A stretch of DNA of 64,000 nt from Fictibacillus gelatini DSM 15865 (GCF_000430745.1 NZ_KE387234.1:44933-108932); one strand, 5' to 3'; counted from the stretch's first letter, positions 8,722 to 18,704 are shown. Program-made: numbers and translations. The notes: generated by a model not told the origin, from the sequence alone.

Positions 8722-9861
8722 TTAATGTTTTACGACTTTTCGAATCGCTGCTTTGCTTTTGTTTCCGGCTTTATCTTTCGCGTAGACGTAAACGTTTGTG
8801 CCGGCTTTTTGGGCCTTGATTTTGACACTGTAGTATCCTTTGCTGTTAACTTTACCTGTGCCGATCGTTTTTCCTTTCGCTCTGACTGTAATAGAGGCAT
8901 TGGCTTCCGCTTTCCCTTTTACGACTTTATCGTTGTCATCGATTCTGTAAATCGTCGGTTTGACCGGGGCAATGACGTCTTTAACTATTACCGTAGTTGC
9001 TGAACTTACATTTCCTGCCTTGTCTTTTGCGGTAACCGATAATTTCGTCCCTGCTTTTTGCGTGCTAATTTTAACGGAAAATGTCCCTTTGGAAGATGCC
9101 TTTGCATTTCCGAGCGTTTTCTTTCCGGCTTTAACCGTCACCGTTGAGTAAGCTTCTGCCTTGCCCGTCACGACTTTATCATTATTGTCGACTTTATTAA
9201 CGATCGGTTTGGACGGGGCGGCGGTATCGACATATGAAGCGAAAAGCGCATAGAGATCATCTTCTGTATTGTTATCGAGCATGTCATTATCAAAAGCGGC
9301 AACGTAATATGTGCCTGCTTTTTTCACTTCCCACGCTTCATATAACGCTCCCTCGTCATATTCCCAGCCTACTAACTCCAAATTTCCGCTATCTTTAAAG
9401 TCCTTTTCAGTCACCGCGTACATTAAATCGATTGCATCCGAATTCGTCGCCCCACCAAGGACCAATGTACCTTTTGATACCTTTATTTTATAGAAGTCGA
9501 CATCGTCATATGGAAGGAACTGTCCGATTACCGTTTTATCCCGCGGCAAGGTGTTGGCCATTGAAAAATCATCATTCGACTCGGACTCAAATGCGTAGTC
9601 ATCGTCGCTACTGGAACTTTTCTTGCTGAATGCTTTATAACCTTTTTGTACATTCGGTGAATGAAAGACGTTCAGCCCGGAAGGTTTATTGAAATGGTTC
9701 ATTTTAAAAGAATGATGAATCAGCTTGCTTTGGACTTCGTTCTTCAACTGAGCCTTTACTGCTTCATGACGGTTGACCTGTGCGTGGGCTGTTGTGCTTA
9801 AGGTTAATGATGAAACCAACACCCCTGCTCCGATTATCGATGCGATCCCCGTTTTCTTCAT
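8722..9861 (-). CDS. secreted protein with two bacterial Ig-like repeats
   Basis: 379 residues with a clear Sec signal peptide (KK at the N-terminus, hydrophobic core, probable cleavage after AHA near residue 27). Residues about 90-215 form a beta-rich domain resembling PPC/pre-peptidase domains (SESNDDFSMANTLP, DVDFYKIKVSKGT, AGTYYVAAFDND). Two Ig-like repeats of about 80 residues follow, each opening APxKPxxxxxDNNDKVVxGKAEA and closing AKDKAGNxS. No LPXTG, SLH or other wall anchor is present, so it is probably released or held by weak wall contacts. A monocistronic gene; ligand unknown. Confidence 0.85.
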   Translation of the reverse strand: MKKTGIASIIGAGVLVSSLTLSTTAHAQVNRHEAVKAQLKNEVQSKLIHHSFKMNHFNKPSGLNVFHSPNVQKGYKAFSKKSSSSDDDYAFESESNDDFSMANTLPRDKTVIGQFLPYDDVDFYKIKVSKGTLVLGGATNSDAIDLMYAVTEKDFKDSGNLELVGWEYDEGALYEAWEVKKAGTYYVAAFDNDMLDNNTEDDLYALFASYVDTAAPSKPIVNKVDNNDKVVTGKAEAYSTVTVKAGKKTLGNAKASSKGTFSVKISTQKAGTKLSVTAKDKAGNVSSATTVIVKDVIAPVKPTIYRIDDNDKVVKGKAEANASITVRAKGKTIGTGKVNSKGYYSVKIKAQKAGTNVYVYAKDKAGNKSKAAIRKVVKH

Positions 9862-9978
9862 TTTCTCTCTCCCTTATCTTCCTATTTTTGGACTAGCGTT
9901 CTGTTAATTTTATCCTATATAGACAAACTTTTTCCATGATTTTCGTTCGACAAAATCGCTGGAAATCCGCGCACAACA

Positions 9979-10000
9979 AAGCTGCCGATTATGGCAGCTT
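9979..10000 (-). terminator. hairpin after kdpD
   Basis: AAGCTGCC / GGCAGCTT with a 6-nt loop lies 19 bp past the kdpD stop. The following bases on the minus strand are not T-rich, so it is a weak terminator candidate. Confidence 0.45.
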
Positions 10001-10018
10001 GCATCAACAGCCTGATAA

Positions 10019-11167
10019 TTACCGCTTCTGATCAGAAACAATATGTATGTCGATTCCCGAAGTATACCTCATAATCGTATTAACGATGGAACCTTTTCTT
10101 ATTTCTTCCCACCGGCTTCTGGCGGATTGGCCTAAAATAATCTGAGTCACGCCATGTTCGGCTGCAACATCCGTAATCGCCTTTGCAATCTGGCGCTTAT
10201 TCATTTGTTCCACAATAAAACGGGCATTAAATTGAGCAGCGAGTTTCTTCCAATCTTGAATTTTTCTCCAATCTTCCGCTGACCGGTTCATAGAAGCTTC
10301 TTTTGCGACATGCAAAATGATGAGCTCTGTTTTGAGCCTGCTGGCCATTCTCCATCCGCGTCGTATCAACTTTTCCGCATTGCCCCCGTGCTGCACACAT
10401 ACCATGATTTTTTCATTGATCCCTGTAGGACCAGTCAATTGTCCACTTTTCTTTTTTGCTTTTTCAATACGCTCGTCTACATCATCCGCTACTTCTCGCA
10501 GTGAAAGTTCGCGTAACGCGCCAAGGTTGCTTTTTGTAAAAAAATGAGTCAATGCTTGCTCAATCTTACTTGGATGATAAATTTTCCCTTCTCTTAACCG
10601 TTTTCTTAAAATTTCCGGTGTAACATCCACGAGAATGATTTCACGGGCCATATGAAGAAAGCTGTCTGGAATGCGTTCCCTGACTTTCACCCCCGTAATT
10701 TGTTCCACAATGTCATGCAAGCTTTCAAGATGCTGGATATTAACTGCGGATAATACATGGATCCCTGCTTTTAAAATTTCTTCAACATCCATGTACCGTT
10801 TTTCTCTCGGGGAGGTTGGAACATTGGTATGGGCTAATTCATCGACCAAAACCAGCTCTGGCGCCCTTTCAATAATCGCTTCAGTATCCATTTCTTCCAG
10901 GATCCGGCCTTTATATTCAATTTTCTTTTTCGGGACAATTTCGAGGTCTCCGATTAAATCGGCGGTTTCTTTCCTGTTGTGCGTCTCAATTAGGCCAATG
11001 ACGACATCAATTCCTTCTGTCTTCAGTTCATGAGCTTCTTGCAGCATGCGGTAGGTTTTTCCAACTCCCGGGGCTGAACCGATGTACACTTTCAGCCTGC
11101 CTCTTTTCAACCGTTCAATTTCTTGTAAAATTTCCTCTGGTGTTTTTCTGCGATACTCTGGAAACAC
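10019..11167 (-). CDS. kdpD: short KdpD-like protein (KdpD + USP domains, no kinase)
   Basis: 382 residues covering only the cytoplasmic N-terminal part of KdpD: a Walker-A-like GSAPGVGKTYRM near residue 30-40, the signatures DVVIGLIETH and VDELAHTN, then a universal-stress-protein-like domain from about residue 250 with ILGQSARSRWEEIRKGS. The four membrane helices and histidine kinase of full KdpD (about 890 residues) are absent, and no kdpE is seen. Such short KdpD proteins occur in Bacillus kdp operons; USP domains of KdpD bind c-di-AMP in Staphylococcus. Start is a GTG with GGGGGTGAT upstream. Likely a post-translational K+/c-di-AMP sensor (inference). Confidence 0.87.
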   Translation of the reverse strand: MFPEYRRKTPEEILQEIERLKRGRLKVYIGSAPGVGKTYRMLQEAHELKTEGIDVVIGLIETHNRKETADLIGDLEIVPKKKIEYKGRILEEMDTEAIIERAPELVLVDELAHTNVPTSPREKRYMDVEEILKAGIHVLSAVNIQHLESLHDIVEQITGVKVRERIPDSFLHMAREIILVDVTPEILRKRLREGKIYHPSKIEQALTHFFTKSNLGALRELSLREVADDVDERIEKAKKKSGQLTGPTGINEKIMVCVQHGGNAEKLIRRGWRMASRLKTELIILHVAKEASMNRSAEDWRKIQDWKKLAAQFNARFIVEQMNKRQIAKAITDVAAEHGVTQIILGQSARSRWEEIRKGSIVNTIMRYTSGIDIHIVSDQKR

Positions 11168-11226
11168 ATCATCACCCCCGAATCAAACCTATTACCCCGG
11201 CCTTAACGGCCGAGGTAAAATTTTAA

Positions 11227-11790
11227 TTACGATTTTAAAAGCTTTTGAAGTTTTATGTTTAACTCTAAAACGTTGACGCGCGGCTCTCCAAAAAGGCCAA
11301 GACTTCTTCCTTTTGTTGTATCATCGATTAACGAATTTAATTGAGCGCGGCTTACGCCTGTCGCTTTGCTCACACGGTCCACCTGGAATTTCGCAGCTTT
11401 AACTGAAATATCAGGATCCAGACCGGAACCAGAGTTGGTGATTAAATCAACAGGGATGTCTTTCGTATCTACGCCTGGATTTTCTTTTTTCAACAAGTTG
11501 ATCGACTCATTTGTTCGTTTTAACATCTCTTTGTTCGTTGGCCCGTAGTTATTGGATCCTGAAGCGGCCGCATCATAATGAATAGAAGATACACGTCCGT
11601 GAAAATATTGAGGACTTTTAAAATTTTGGCCGATTAATTCCGATCCGACCACTTTACCATCTTTCTCTTTGATCAGGCTCCCATTGGCCTGATCATGAAA
11701 AATCATTTGCGCCAATCCCGTCATGGCCAGCGGGTAGGCGATCCCACATACGACGATCATCAACAATGCTAATCTGATTATTTTAAACAA
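11227..11790 (-). CDS. kdpC: K+-transporting ATPase KdpC
   Basis: 187 residues with one N-terminal membrane helix (LALLMIVVCGIAYPLAMTGLAQ) and the KdpC core: GSELIGQNF, PQYFHGRVSS, SGSNNYGPTNKEM and the final GEPRVNVLELN. A TTG at 11790 is taken as start because GGAGGG lies six bases before it; the longer reading to 11832 would overlap kdpB and has no site. KdpC is the single-span subunit that raises the pump's affinity. A GC hairpin lies between it and kdpD. Confidence 0.92.
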   Translation of the reverse strand: MFKIIRLALLMIVVCGIAYPLAMTGLAQMIFHDQANGSLIKEKDGKVVGSELIGQNFKSPQYFHGRVSSIHYDAAASGSNNYGPTNKEMLKRTNESINLLKKENPGVDTKDIPVDLITNSGSGLDPDISVKAAKFQVDRVSKATGVSRAQLNSLIDDTTKGRSLGLFGEPRVNVLELNIKLQKLLKS

Positions 11791-11815
11791 GTAAAACCCT
11801 CCATTGTCTTCATGA

Positions 11816-13846
11816 TCATTGCACAAATACACTCACAATGATGTCGATTAGTTTTATCCCGATAAACGGTACGACAACACCACCTAAACCGTAAATCAAA
11901 ATATTTTTAGATAACAGCTTAGTTGCGCTCATCGGAACATACTTAACGCCTTTCATGGCAAGCGGGATCAACAATGGGATGATGATGGCGTTAAAGATCA
12001 AGGCCGATAGAATCGCTGTTGTCGGTGAATGCAACCCCATAACATTAAGCACTTCCATTTTAGGTAAGGCGACAGTGAACATGGCGGGAATGATCGCAAA
12101 ATATTTCGCGATATCATTTGCGATGCTGAATGTCGTCAGCGACCCGCGTGTCATCAATAATTGCTTGCCTATCGAAACGACTTCAATAATTTTAGTCGGA
12201 TCTGAATCAAGATCAACCATGTTAGCAGCTTCTTTCGCGGCGATGGTCCCGGAGTTCATTGCCAGCCCGACGTCCGCTTGTGCAAGTGCAGGGGCATCGT
12301 TCGTTCCGTCTCCGGTCATTGCCACCAATTTTCCTTTTTCCTGTTCTTTGCGAATCGCCCGGATTTTATCTTCCGGTTTGGCTTCCGCAATAAATTCATC
12401 AACGCCTGCTTCTTTCGCAATGGTAGCCGCTGTCAGCGGATTATCCCCGGTACACATTATTGTTTTAATTCCCATTTTCCTGAGTTCATCAAAACGCTCC
12501 CTCATGCCTGGTTTAACGGTATCTTTTAAGTAAATTAACCCGAGGATATTGCTGTTATAAGAAACCGCCAGTGGGGTGCCGCCTTGACTCGCGATTTCGT
12601 TGCTTTTCGCTTGTAAATCTTCCGGCACCTTTCCGCCCATTTGTTGGACAAACTTTTTAATCGAATCTACCGCACCCTTTCGGTAGTGATTGCCTTCCTG
12701 GATTAGCCCGCTCATTCGTTCCTCTGCGGTAAAAGGAATAATTTCCGCTGATTCATAAGAAGAAGCGTCCCAGGAAAACCCTCGTGCTTTCGCCAATTCT
12801 AAAACCGAACGCCCTTCAGGTGTTTCATCAAATAAAGATGTAACAACTGCGATGTCAGTTAGTTCCTTTTGTGTAGCACCTGTAACAGGAACAAATTCTG
12901 CGGCCAGCCGGTTGCCAAAAGTGATCGTGCCTGTTTTATCAAGGATGATCGTGTTAATGTCGCCCGCTGCTTCCACGGCCTTCCCGGACATTGCCAGCAC
13001 ATTGAAGCGCGTGACGCGGTCCATGCCGGCAATTCCAATGGCGGATAACAGCGCTCCAATTGTTGTTGGGATCAAGCAGACAAGCAAAGCGATTAATGTT
13101 GAAAGCTCTAAATGAACACCAACATAGTTTGCGATTGGCAAAAGAGTGACGACGACTAAAAGAAAGATAATCGTTAATGTGACAAGCAAAATATTTAAGG
13201 CGATTTCATTTGGCGTCTTTTGGCGTTTGGCTCCTTCAACAAGTGTAATCATCTTATCCAGAAACGATTCTCCGGGATCTGCCGTAATACGCACTTTAAT
13301 CGAGTCGCTGACCACTTTTGTTCCGCCGGTTACCGAACTGAAATCGCCGCCGGCCTCCTTAATCACTGGCGCTGATTCGCCGGTAATGGCAGATTCATCG
13401 ATTGAAGCAAGACCTTCAATAATTTCGCCATCTCCGGGAACAAGATCCCCTGTTTCAACCAGAACGATATCCCCTTTTCGAAGTTCATCGGACGAAACCG
13501 TTGTAATCGTTCCGTTTTTGCCAATTTTTTTAGCGGTTGTGTCTTTTTTCGTTTTCTTTAAGCTGTCGGCTTGCGCTTTTCCTCTGCCTTCGGCAAGCGC
13601 CTCAGCAAAATTGGCGAATACTATCGTAAAGAAAAGAATGAGAAAGACAGCGAGATTGTACCCGAATCTTCCTTCTGCATGAAATGCTGTGGGCATGATC
13701 ATCATGAGGAGGACAAGGATCGTGCCTATTTCAACGACGAACATGACCGGATTTTTCATCATCACTAATGGATTTAATTTAATCAAACTTGATACGATAG
13801 CCTGTTTAATTAACCCAGACTCCTTATTCTGTTTGGATTGATTCAT
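11816..13846 (-). CDS. kdpB: K+-transporting P-type ATPase KdpB
   Basis: 676 residues, a complete P-type ATPase of the Kdp class. The motifs are in order: SAITGESAP (actuator domain), DKTGTIT with the phosphorylated Asp near residue 304, [19 protein letters not shown], and [17 protein letters not shown] at the hinge. It hydrolyses ATP to drive K+ through KdpA. It follows kdpA by 20 bp with AGAGGTG before its ATG and is in the same transcript. Confidence 0.96.
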   Translation of the reverse strand: MNQSKQNKESGLIKQAIVSSLIKLNPLVMMKNPVMFVVEIGTILVLLMMIMPTAFHAEGRFGYNLAVFLILFFTIVFANFAEALAEGRGKAQADSLKKTKKDTTAKKIGKNGTITTVSSDELRKGDIVLVETGDLVPGDGEIIEGLASIDESAITGESAPVIKEAGGDFSSVTGGTKVVSDSIKVRITADPGESFLDKMITLVEGAKRQKTPNEIALNILLVTLTIIFLLVVVTLLPIANYVGVHLELSTLIALLVCLIPTTIGALLSAIGIAGMDRVTRFNVLAMSGKAVEAAGDINTIILDKTGTITFGNRLAAEFVPVTGATQKELTDIAVVTSLFDETPEGRSVLELAKARGFSWDASSYESAEIIPFTAEERMSGLIQEGNHYRKGAVDSIKKFVQQMGGKVPEDLQAKSNEIASQGGTPLAVSYNSNILGLIYLKDTVKPGMRERFDELRKMGIKTIMCTGDNPLTAATIAKEAGVDEFIAEAKPEDKIRAIRKEQEKGKLVAMTGDGTNDAPALAQADVGLAMNSGTIAAKEAANMVDLDSDPTKIIEVVSIGKQLLMTRGSLTTFSIANDIAKYFAIIPAMFTVALPKMEVLNVMGLHSPTTAILSALIFNAIIIPLLIPLAMKGVKYVPMSATKLLSKNILIYGLGGVVVPFIGIKLIDIIVSVFVQ

Positions 13847-13866
13847 TTTGATTACACCTCTTTTGT

Positions 13867-15546
13867 TTAACGAATCGACAAATATTCAGCGATCGGCCCA
13901 AGAGCCATGACAGGCAAGAATGTTAACGCTCCGACAATGAGGACAACACCTACCAAAATCCCCACAAATAATAAGTGATCTGTTCTAAATGTGCCAATGG
14001 TTTCCGGAATGGGTTGTTTTCGAACAAGGGATCCGGCTACGGCGAGCAATGAAATGATCGAAACATAGCGACCCAATAACATGACAAGCCCGGTTGAAAT
14101 GTTCCAAAATAGCGTATTGTCTCCTAAACCTTCAAACCCCGATCCGTTATTGGCAGCAGATGAGGTAAATTCATATAGTACTTGCGAAATCCCATGGAAC
14201 CCGGGATTAGAAATCGCGCCTTTTCCTAGCTCAGTTAGAAATGCCAGGGCAGTTGGCCCTAGAATAAGCAACGGATGGGCTAGCAATGCCACCGCAATTA
14301 ATTTCATCTCTTTGGGCTCGATTTTCCGTCCTAAAAATTCAGGTGTCCGGCCAACCATCAATCCGCAAATGAAGACCCCGATGATGGCATACATCAACAT
14401 GTTGACAAGCCCTACTCCGTCTCCGCCGAATACCGTATTCAGCATCATCAGGGAAAGAGGCGTAATTTGCCCAAGCGGTGTCAACGTATCATGCATATTG
14501 TTGACCGTTCCCGTCGTGGCCGCGGTAGTCACCGTGCTGAACAAGGCCGATTGGGCAATGCCGAATCTTACTTCTTTACCTTCCATGCTTCCTTGCGAGG
14601 GATCCAGTCCCATAGCCGTTAAAGCCGGGTTACCATTACTTTCAGCGAAGTAAATAAGAGCGAGAAAAGCCACAAATAAAATGCTCATTGCGCCGAATAC
14701 GATCCAACCTTGTTTTTGCTTTTTCGCAAAACGTCCATAAGTATACGTTAACGATGCAGGGATGCACCACATCGATAAAATCTCGATTACGTTTGTAAGA
14801 GGGGTTGGATTTTCGAATGGATGCGCAGAGTTTGCGCCGAAAAATCCTCCACCGTTCGTGCCTAAATGTTTAATCGCTTCTAGAGCGGCAACGGGGCCAA
14901 TGGCAATAACCTGCTTCGCTCCTTCAAGTGTTGTCAGCGTAATTGATGGATCGAGCGTCTGAGGAACTTTCAGCCCCACAAGAACTAGCGTCAGAATGAT
15001 CGACATAGGCATGAGAAGACGTGTATGTCCCTTGATGAAGTCCTCAAAAAAGTTGCCGATAGTGTTCCCTTTCGTGGTAATTCCCCGAATAAAAGCAATT
15101 GCCACAACAATTCCCGTAGCCGCAGAAGCGAACATCATCATCATGATGACGGTCATTTGCGAGAAGTAGGAAAGCCCCGTTTCACCGCTGTAATGCTGCA
15201 AATTAGTGTTCGTCATAAAGCTGGCAATCGTATTAAACGATAAAGTTGGTTCCATGTTTTTGATCCCGTTAGGATTCAACGGGAGAAATTGTTGCAGGCG
15301 CAAAATGACATAACCGGCCGCAACAAAAACAATATTGGTCAACAATAAAGAGATCGTATATTTTTTCCAGGTCATCGGCGCCCTGTTTTTCATTCCGCAT
15401 ATTGCATAAATGCATTTCTCAATAGGCGCGAAGAATTTGTCCGTCTTATTCGGTTCATTGGAAAAAACATGATAAATGTAACTTCCCAATGGTTTTATAA
15501 TGAAAAGCAGCAGCAAAATGACCGCCGCGATTTGCAATGCATCCAT
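13867..15546 (-). CDS. kdpA: K+-transporting ATPase KdpA
   Basis: 559 residues, as in E. coli KdpA (557), with about ten membrane helices and repeated pore loops such as [14 protein letters not shown] and [12 protein letters not shown], which form the K+ selectivity filter. The ATG at 15546 (MDALQIAAV) is preferred: GGAGGAAA lies just upstream, and the 22 extra residues of a longer reading would overlap kdpF. It takes K+ into the complex from outside. Confidence 0.95.
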   Translation of the reverse strand: MDALQIAAVILLLLFIIKPLGSYIYHVFSNEPNKTDKFFAPIEKCIYAICGMKNRAPMTWKKYTISLLLTNIVFVAAGYVILRLQQFLPLNPNGIKNMEPTLSFNTIASFMTNTNLQHYSGETGLSYFSQMTVIMMMMFASAATGIVVAIAFIRGITTKGNTIGNFFEDFIKGHTRLLMPMSIILTLVLVGLKVPQTLDPSITLTTLEGAKQVIAIGPVAALEAIKHLGTNGGGFFGANSAHPFENPTPLTNVIEILSMWCIPASLTYTYGRFAKKQKQGWIVFGAMSILFVAFLALIYFAESNGNPALTAMGLDPSQGSMEGKEVRFGIAQSALFSTVTTAATTGTVNNMHDTLTPLGQITPLSLMMLNTVFGGDGVGLVNMLMYAIIGVFICGLMVGRTPEFLGRKIEPKEMKLIAVALLAHPLLILGPTALAFLTELGKGAISNPGFHGISQVLYEFTSSAANNGSGFEGLGDNTLFWNISTGLVMLLGRYVSIISLLAVAGSLVRKQPIPETIGTFRTDHLLFVGILVGVVLIVGALTFLPVMALGPIAEYLSIR

Positions 15547-15583
15547 GTATGGTTTCCTCCTAAAAACGTAGAATGCTATTCTT

Positions 15584-15661
15584 TTAAAATTTTTCCGGGT
15601 GGATAAGGGCATAGATCAAATAAATAAAAATTCCCCCCGTCACAATCGCAGTGAAAATCAT
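15584..15661 (-). CDS. kdpF: KdpF small subunit
   Basis: A 25-residue single-helix peptide, MIFTAIVTGG... ending YALIHPEKF. The Y-x-x-L-x-x-PE-x-F ending is the KdpF hallmark. KdpF packs against KdpA and stabilises the complex. Its ATG overlaps the TGA of the 34-residue ORF upstream, and GGAGGCGG lies before it. Confidence 0.9.
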   Translation of the reverse strand: MIFTAIVTGGIFIYLIYALIHPEKF

Positions 15662-15762
15662 TGTTTTTCACCGCCTCCGGTTGTACGGTCGCACCACTTG
15701 ATAAATCCCCATAGGATGCCGAATGTGACAATCATCAGTACAATCATGAAAACATCTTTCAA
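15658..15762 (-). CDS. 34-residue membrane peptide upstream of kdpF
   Basis: Starts at a TTG (15762) with a strong GGAGGAAG ribosome-binding site eight bases upstream and ends in an ATGA overlap with kdpF. It encodes one hydrophobic helix (VFMIVLMIVTFGILWGF) followed by KWCDR and a polar glycine-rich tail. I recall similar tiny proteins ending in a CDR motif before kdpF in other phyla, but could not search. Coupling to kdpF suggests a further Kdp accessory peptide (inference). Confidence 0.72.
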   Translation of the reverse strand: MKDVFMIVLMIVTFGILWGFIKWCDRTTGGGEKQ

Positions 15763-15830
15763 TGAGACTTCCTCCTTTTGATAGCAAATGAAGTGACTTG
15801 ATTTGGAGTCTGTTTCTTAAAAAAAGCAAC

Positions 15831-15871
15831 AAAAAAGAAGCCTGCGGAAGAGGAACTCTTCCGCAGGCTTC
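15831..15871 (-). terminator. riboswitch-controlled terminator of the kdp leader
   Basis: A perfect 16-bp stem GAAGCCTGCGGAAGAG / CTCTTCCGCAGGCTTC with a GAA loop, followed on the minus strand by six T. It lies about 50 bases after the proximal c-di-AMP aptamer and about 70 before the first small ORF, the usual arrangement for termination on ligand binding. Confidence 0.92.
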
Positions 15872-15924
15872 AGGGATCACTAAATAAACCCGTGTGCACA
15901 CGAAATTTGTTGCCTCTCTCGAAA

Positions 15925-16047
15925 CGCTTACGAGGTTAGCTGACGGATTCGGGCGTGAGAGTCGCCCTACTCGAAAGATCGAGATTCACCCCATGTGGCG
16001 CGAAGCCACGGTTGGTTCCCCCGTTTCCCCATGTGAGGAATTAAGCG
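15925..16047 (-). ncRNA. ydaO/yuaA c-di-AMP riboswitch aptamer, proximal copy
   Basis: A full ydaO motif on the minus strand. P1 is CGCTTA / TAAGCG at the two ends. Conserved blocks appear in order: GCTTAATTCC, GGGGGAACCA, GGGGTGAATC, GTAGGGCGACTC, CCGAATCCGTCAGCTAACC, CGTAAGCG. c-di-AMP binding normally turns expression off through the downstream terminator, which is present. In Bacillus this class is known to control kdp, matching c-di-AMP's role as a high-K+ signal. Confidence 0.95.
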
Positions 16048-16119
16048 AAATAGACGCAAAGGTTATGAGTACTATCAAATTTTTTGAATACTATTAATGT
16101 CACCTTCTCTCTCCTACCA

Positions 16120-16231
16120 CGCTTACGAAGTTAGCTGACGGGTTCGGACGGCAAGAGTCGCCCGACTTAAAAAGTTTCACCCCAGGAAATTTCTTTCCGA
16201 TGGTTCCTCCGTTCCAACTTTGGATTCAGCG
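16120..16231 (-). ncRNA. ydaO/yuaA c-di-AMP riboswitch aptamer, distal copy
   Basis: A second, shorter ydaO aptamer transcribed before the first. It keeps GAGGAACCA, GGGGTGAA, CGGGCGACTC, CCGAACCCGTCAGCTAAC and CGTAAGCG. P1 is reduced to CGCT / AGCG, and the segment between GAACC and the 5' strand of P1 is shorter than in the proximal copy. No separate terminator lies between the two aptamers. It may be a functional tandem partner or a decaying duplicate. Confidence 0.82.
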
Positions 16232-16266
16232 GTCATTCGAATTTTTAAAAAATGAAGATAGTGTTA

Positions 16267-16295
16267 ATCTTACTCCTTGCTTTTTTGCTTGTAAA
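16267..16295 (-). promoter_or_regulatory. sigma-A-like promoter for the kdp leader
   Basis: On the minus strand TTTACA (16295-16290), a 17-bp spacer and TAAGAT (16272-16267). The start would fall near 16260, about 30 bases before the distal aptamer. Confidence 0.6.
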
Positions 16296-16580
16296 GGATG
16301 GAATTCATTGAAAATGAACCAAAATATCTGTTTTTTTAAATGAATAATCTTGTATCAATAAGTTTGACCCATCTAATCTTCTTTTTTCTTACGATTTCTT
16401 TAAATTAAATGCCCATTCAATTGACGCAACTCTTTTTTCATTGATGGGAATCGCTGAAAATTTCTTATCCATGATAGAAGTTCAGCGCAATTTTGTCCGT
16501 CGCTCCTCCCATCAATTGTTCCCAATCACTCACCACCATGAAAGCGTTTTATTATATGATGAAAACAGGAGGTCAAGCCA
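16296..16580. other. divergent regulatory spacer between kdp and PTS operons
   Basis: An A/T-rich spacer holding the kdp promoter at one end and the ribosome-binding site of the PRD regulator (AGGAGGT) at the other. A TTGACG occurs near 16420 without a good partner -10. No BglG-type antiterminator hairpin was recognised. Confidence 0.4.
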
Positions 16581-18644
16581 ATGATGATCGAAAAACGTCC
16601 CGCGCTTTTGCTCAATTACCTTTTAAAAGTGAAAAATACAACGATGAATCAACTCATGGATTATACCCAATTAACAAAGCGGCAAATTTCTTATGACTTA
16701 GAGAAAGTCAATCATTGGTTAAAAGAAAAAGGACTTCCGGTTATTCCATACAAAGGAATTCATTATATCGCGATGCCGGAAGATGTTGTGGAGTATTTTC
16801 GAAAGCAGCAAAACCTTATCAATGAACGGGATTTTAATTTAACGGAAGAAGAACGCTTGATCTTTATTTATCTCTATTTGTTTATCCGGCAAGAGCCCAT
16901 CTCATCGGTTCATTTGACACACCTTTTAAAAGTGAGCAAAAACACCGTCATTTCCGATGTCAAAAAGGCGAATGACGTGAACAGCCCATACCTTGTTGAA
17001 ATTCGTTATACCCGCCAGCGAGGCTATCATCTAATTGGAACAGAATTGGACAAGAGAGTTCTCGTCATGAAGCACTTATCCGAGTTATTACAAGTGCCGT
17101 ACGGCGAGAAAATGATCGATTACCTGCTAAACGAAGGAAATGAGTATTTTCGCTTCGATCATATCCACAGCAGCCTCAAACACATTGAAAAGATGTTCGG
17201 ACTGCAATTTGTCGAAGAACGGTTACTTCAGTTTTCCTATTTTCTTAAATTCTATTATTTCCGTCAAAAAGAAAAAAAGTTTGTCCGATTCCACTCTGAT
17301 GAAATGAGTGTATTAAAGAAAGAACGCATGTGGTCGGTAGCGGAAAAGCTATTTCTTCTGCTCGGGCTGGAGGAAGAAGAATCGGAGCTTTGTTACTTCA
17401 CGATTCAGTTGCTTGGCCTGTCGTTAGGCAGCGTTTCTGTTCAAGACGGGGACCGCGATTTGCTCTTTAAGCTTTGCGAACAGCTTGTGCTTGATTTTGA
17501 ATCAAAAGCGTGCATTGCCTTTGAAAAAAAGGATGAAGTGATTAAAACGCTTTACCAGCATATTAAGCCAGCTTATTTTCGCATGAAGTACCGTATTCCC
17601 ATTACCAATCCACTTCTCGATCAAATTAAAAGTGAACATCAAGAGCTTTATACCATTGTGAAGGAAATGCTTCTTCCGATCGGGTCATTGCTCGGCATAA
17701 CGATTCCTGATGAAGAAGTTGGATTCATTGCCATTCATTTTGGGGCTCTGCTAGAAAAGCCGAAACAAATGATGCCGAAGAAGAAACGAGCTCTTGTCGT
17801 TTGTCCGAGCGGGATTAGCTCTTCCTTAATGGTCAAACACCAGCTGGAATCGCTTTTCTCAGAAATTACGGTTGAAAGCACACTATCACTGCAGGAATTC
17901 CAAGAAGGGAAATTTGAAGGGTATGATCTGATTTTTTCAACAGTGGGACTAGAGACGACTCTTCCCTGCTTTCATGTCAAGCCAATCATGACACCAGTTG
18001 AAAAAAATAGCTTGGTCAATGAAGTGTATCAGCATCTTTTTGGATTTCAATACCGAAATTTATCCTTAAAAGAACTCATGCACACGATTGAGCAATTCGC
18101 AAATGTTTATGATGAAGAAGGGTTGAAAGATGCGCTCAGCAAGATGACCTTCCATAAAAAAGTAGATGTTTACAGGGGGAGACAGCCAGTGTTGCACGAT
18201 CTATTAAAAGAAGAAACGATTCAAATCATTGAACAGCTTTCCGATTGGGAAGAAGCTATACGAGTAGCGGCCCATCCGCTGCTGAAAAAAGGGGCCATTG
18301 ACACATCGTACATTGATGCGATGATCGAAAATGTGAAGACGGTAGGCCCATATGTCGTCATTGGCCCTGAAGTCGCCATCCCTCACGCACGTCCCGAAAT
18401 GGGAGTGAACCAGGTGGGGATGAGCTTTTTAAAGTTAAATAAGCCCGTATATTTTTTAAACGACGAAAAGCATCCCGTGCGATTATTGTTTTGTATTGCG
18501 GCAATTGATAATAAAACACATCTTAAGGCACTTTCACAATTGACAAAGTTGCTAAGTGAAAAAGCCAACATCGAACGATTAAAAGAGCTAGAGTCGATCG
18601 ACAAAATCTCTGAATTATTTAAGCACTATTCTGCGATCGCTTAA
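16581..18644 (+). CDS. BglG/MtlR-type PTS regulator with PRD, EIIB and EIIA domains
   Basis: 687 residues. An N-terminal HTH pair (QLMDYTQLTKRQISYDLEKVN; LLKVSKNTVISDVKKAN) binds DNA rather than RNA. Two PRD modules follow with histidines in HIHSSLKHIEK, YQHIKPAYFRMKYRI and FIAIHFG. An EIIB-like domain carries Cys near residue 410 (VVCPSGISSS), and a C-terminal EIIA-2 domain carries the phosphorylatable His near 601 (IPHARPEMG). PTS phosphorylation of these sites reports substrate flux. It leads an operon with EIIB, EIIC and transketolase and should activate it. No free EIIA gene is seen, so this domain may also feed the EIIB (inference). Confidence 0.88.
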   Translation: MMIEKRPALLLNYLLKVKNTTMNQLMDYTQLTKRQISYDLEKVNHWLKEKGLPVIPYKGIHYIAMPEDVVEYFRKQQNLINERDFNLTEEERLIFIYLYLFIRQEPISSVHLTHLLKVSKNTVISDVKKANDVNSPYLVEIRYTRQRGYHLIGTELDKRVLVMKHLSELLQVPYGEKMIDYLLNEGNEYFRFDHIHSSLKHIEKMFGLQFVEERLLQFSYFLKFYYFRQKEKKFVRFHSDEMSVLKKERMWSVAEKLFLLLGLEEEESELCYFTIQLLGLSLGSVSVQDGDRDLLFKLCEQLVLDFESKACIAFEKKDEVIKTLYQHIKPAYFRMKYRIPITNPLLDQIKSEHQELYTIVKEMLLPIGSLLGITIPDEEVGFIAIHFGALLEKPKQMMPKKKRALVVCPSGISSSLMVKHQLESLFSEITVESTLSLQEFQEGKFEGYDLIFSTVGLETTLPCFHVKPIMTPVEKNSLVNEVYQHLFGFQYRNLSLKELMHTIEQFANVYDEEGLKDALSKMTFHKKVDVYRGRQPVLHDLLKEETIQIIEQLSDWEEAIRVAAHPLLKKGAIDTSYIDAMIENVKTVGPYVVIGPEVAIPHARPEMGVNQVGMSFLKLNKPVYFLNDEKHPVRLLFCIAAIDNKTHLKALSQLTKLLSEKANIERLKELESIDKISELFKHYSAIA

Positions 18645-18704
18645 TTAGGCAACAAGTCAGGTAGTTCATGAATTTTTGAAAAAAAACCTTTAGGAGGAAT
18701 GACG

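Noticed and set aside
11168-11226. Terminator between kdpC and kdpD
   Set aside because: A GGCC-TTAAC-GGCC hairpin exists, but there is no T-run on the transcribed strand; more likely an mRNA processing or stabilising hairpin.
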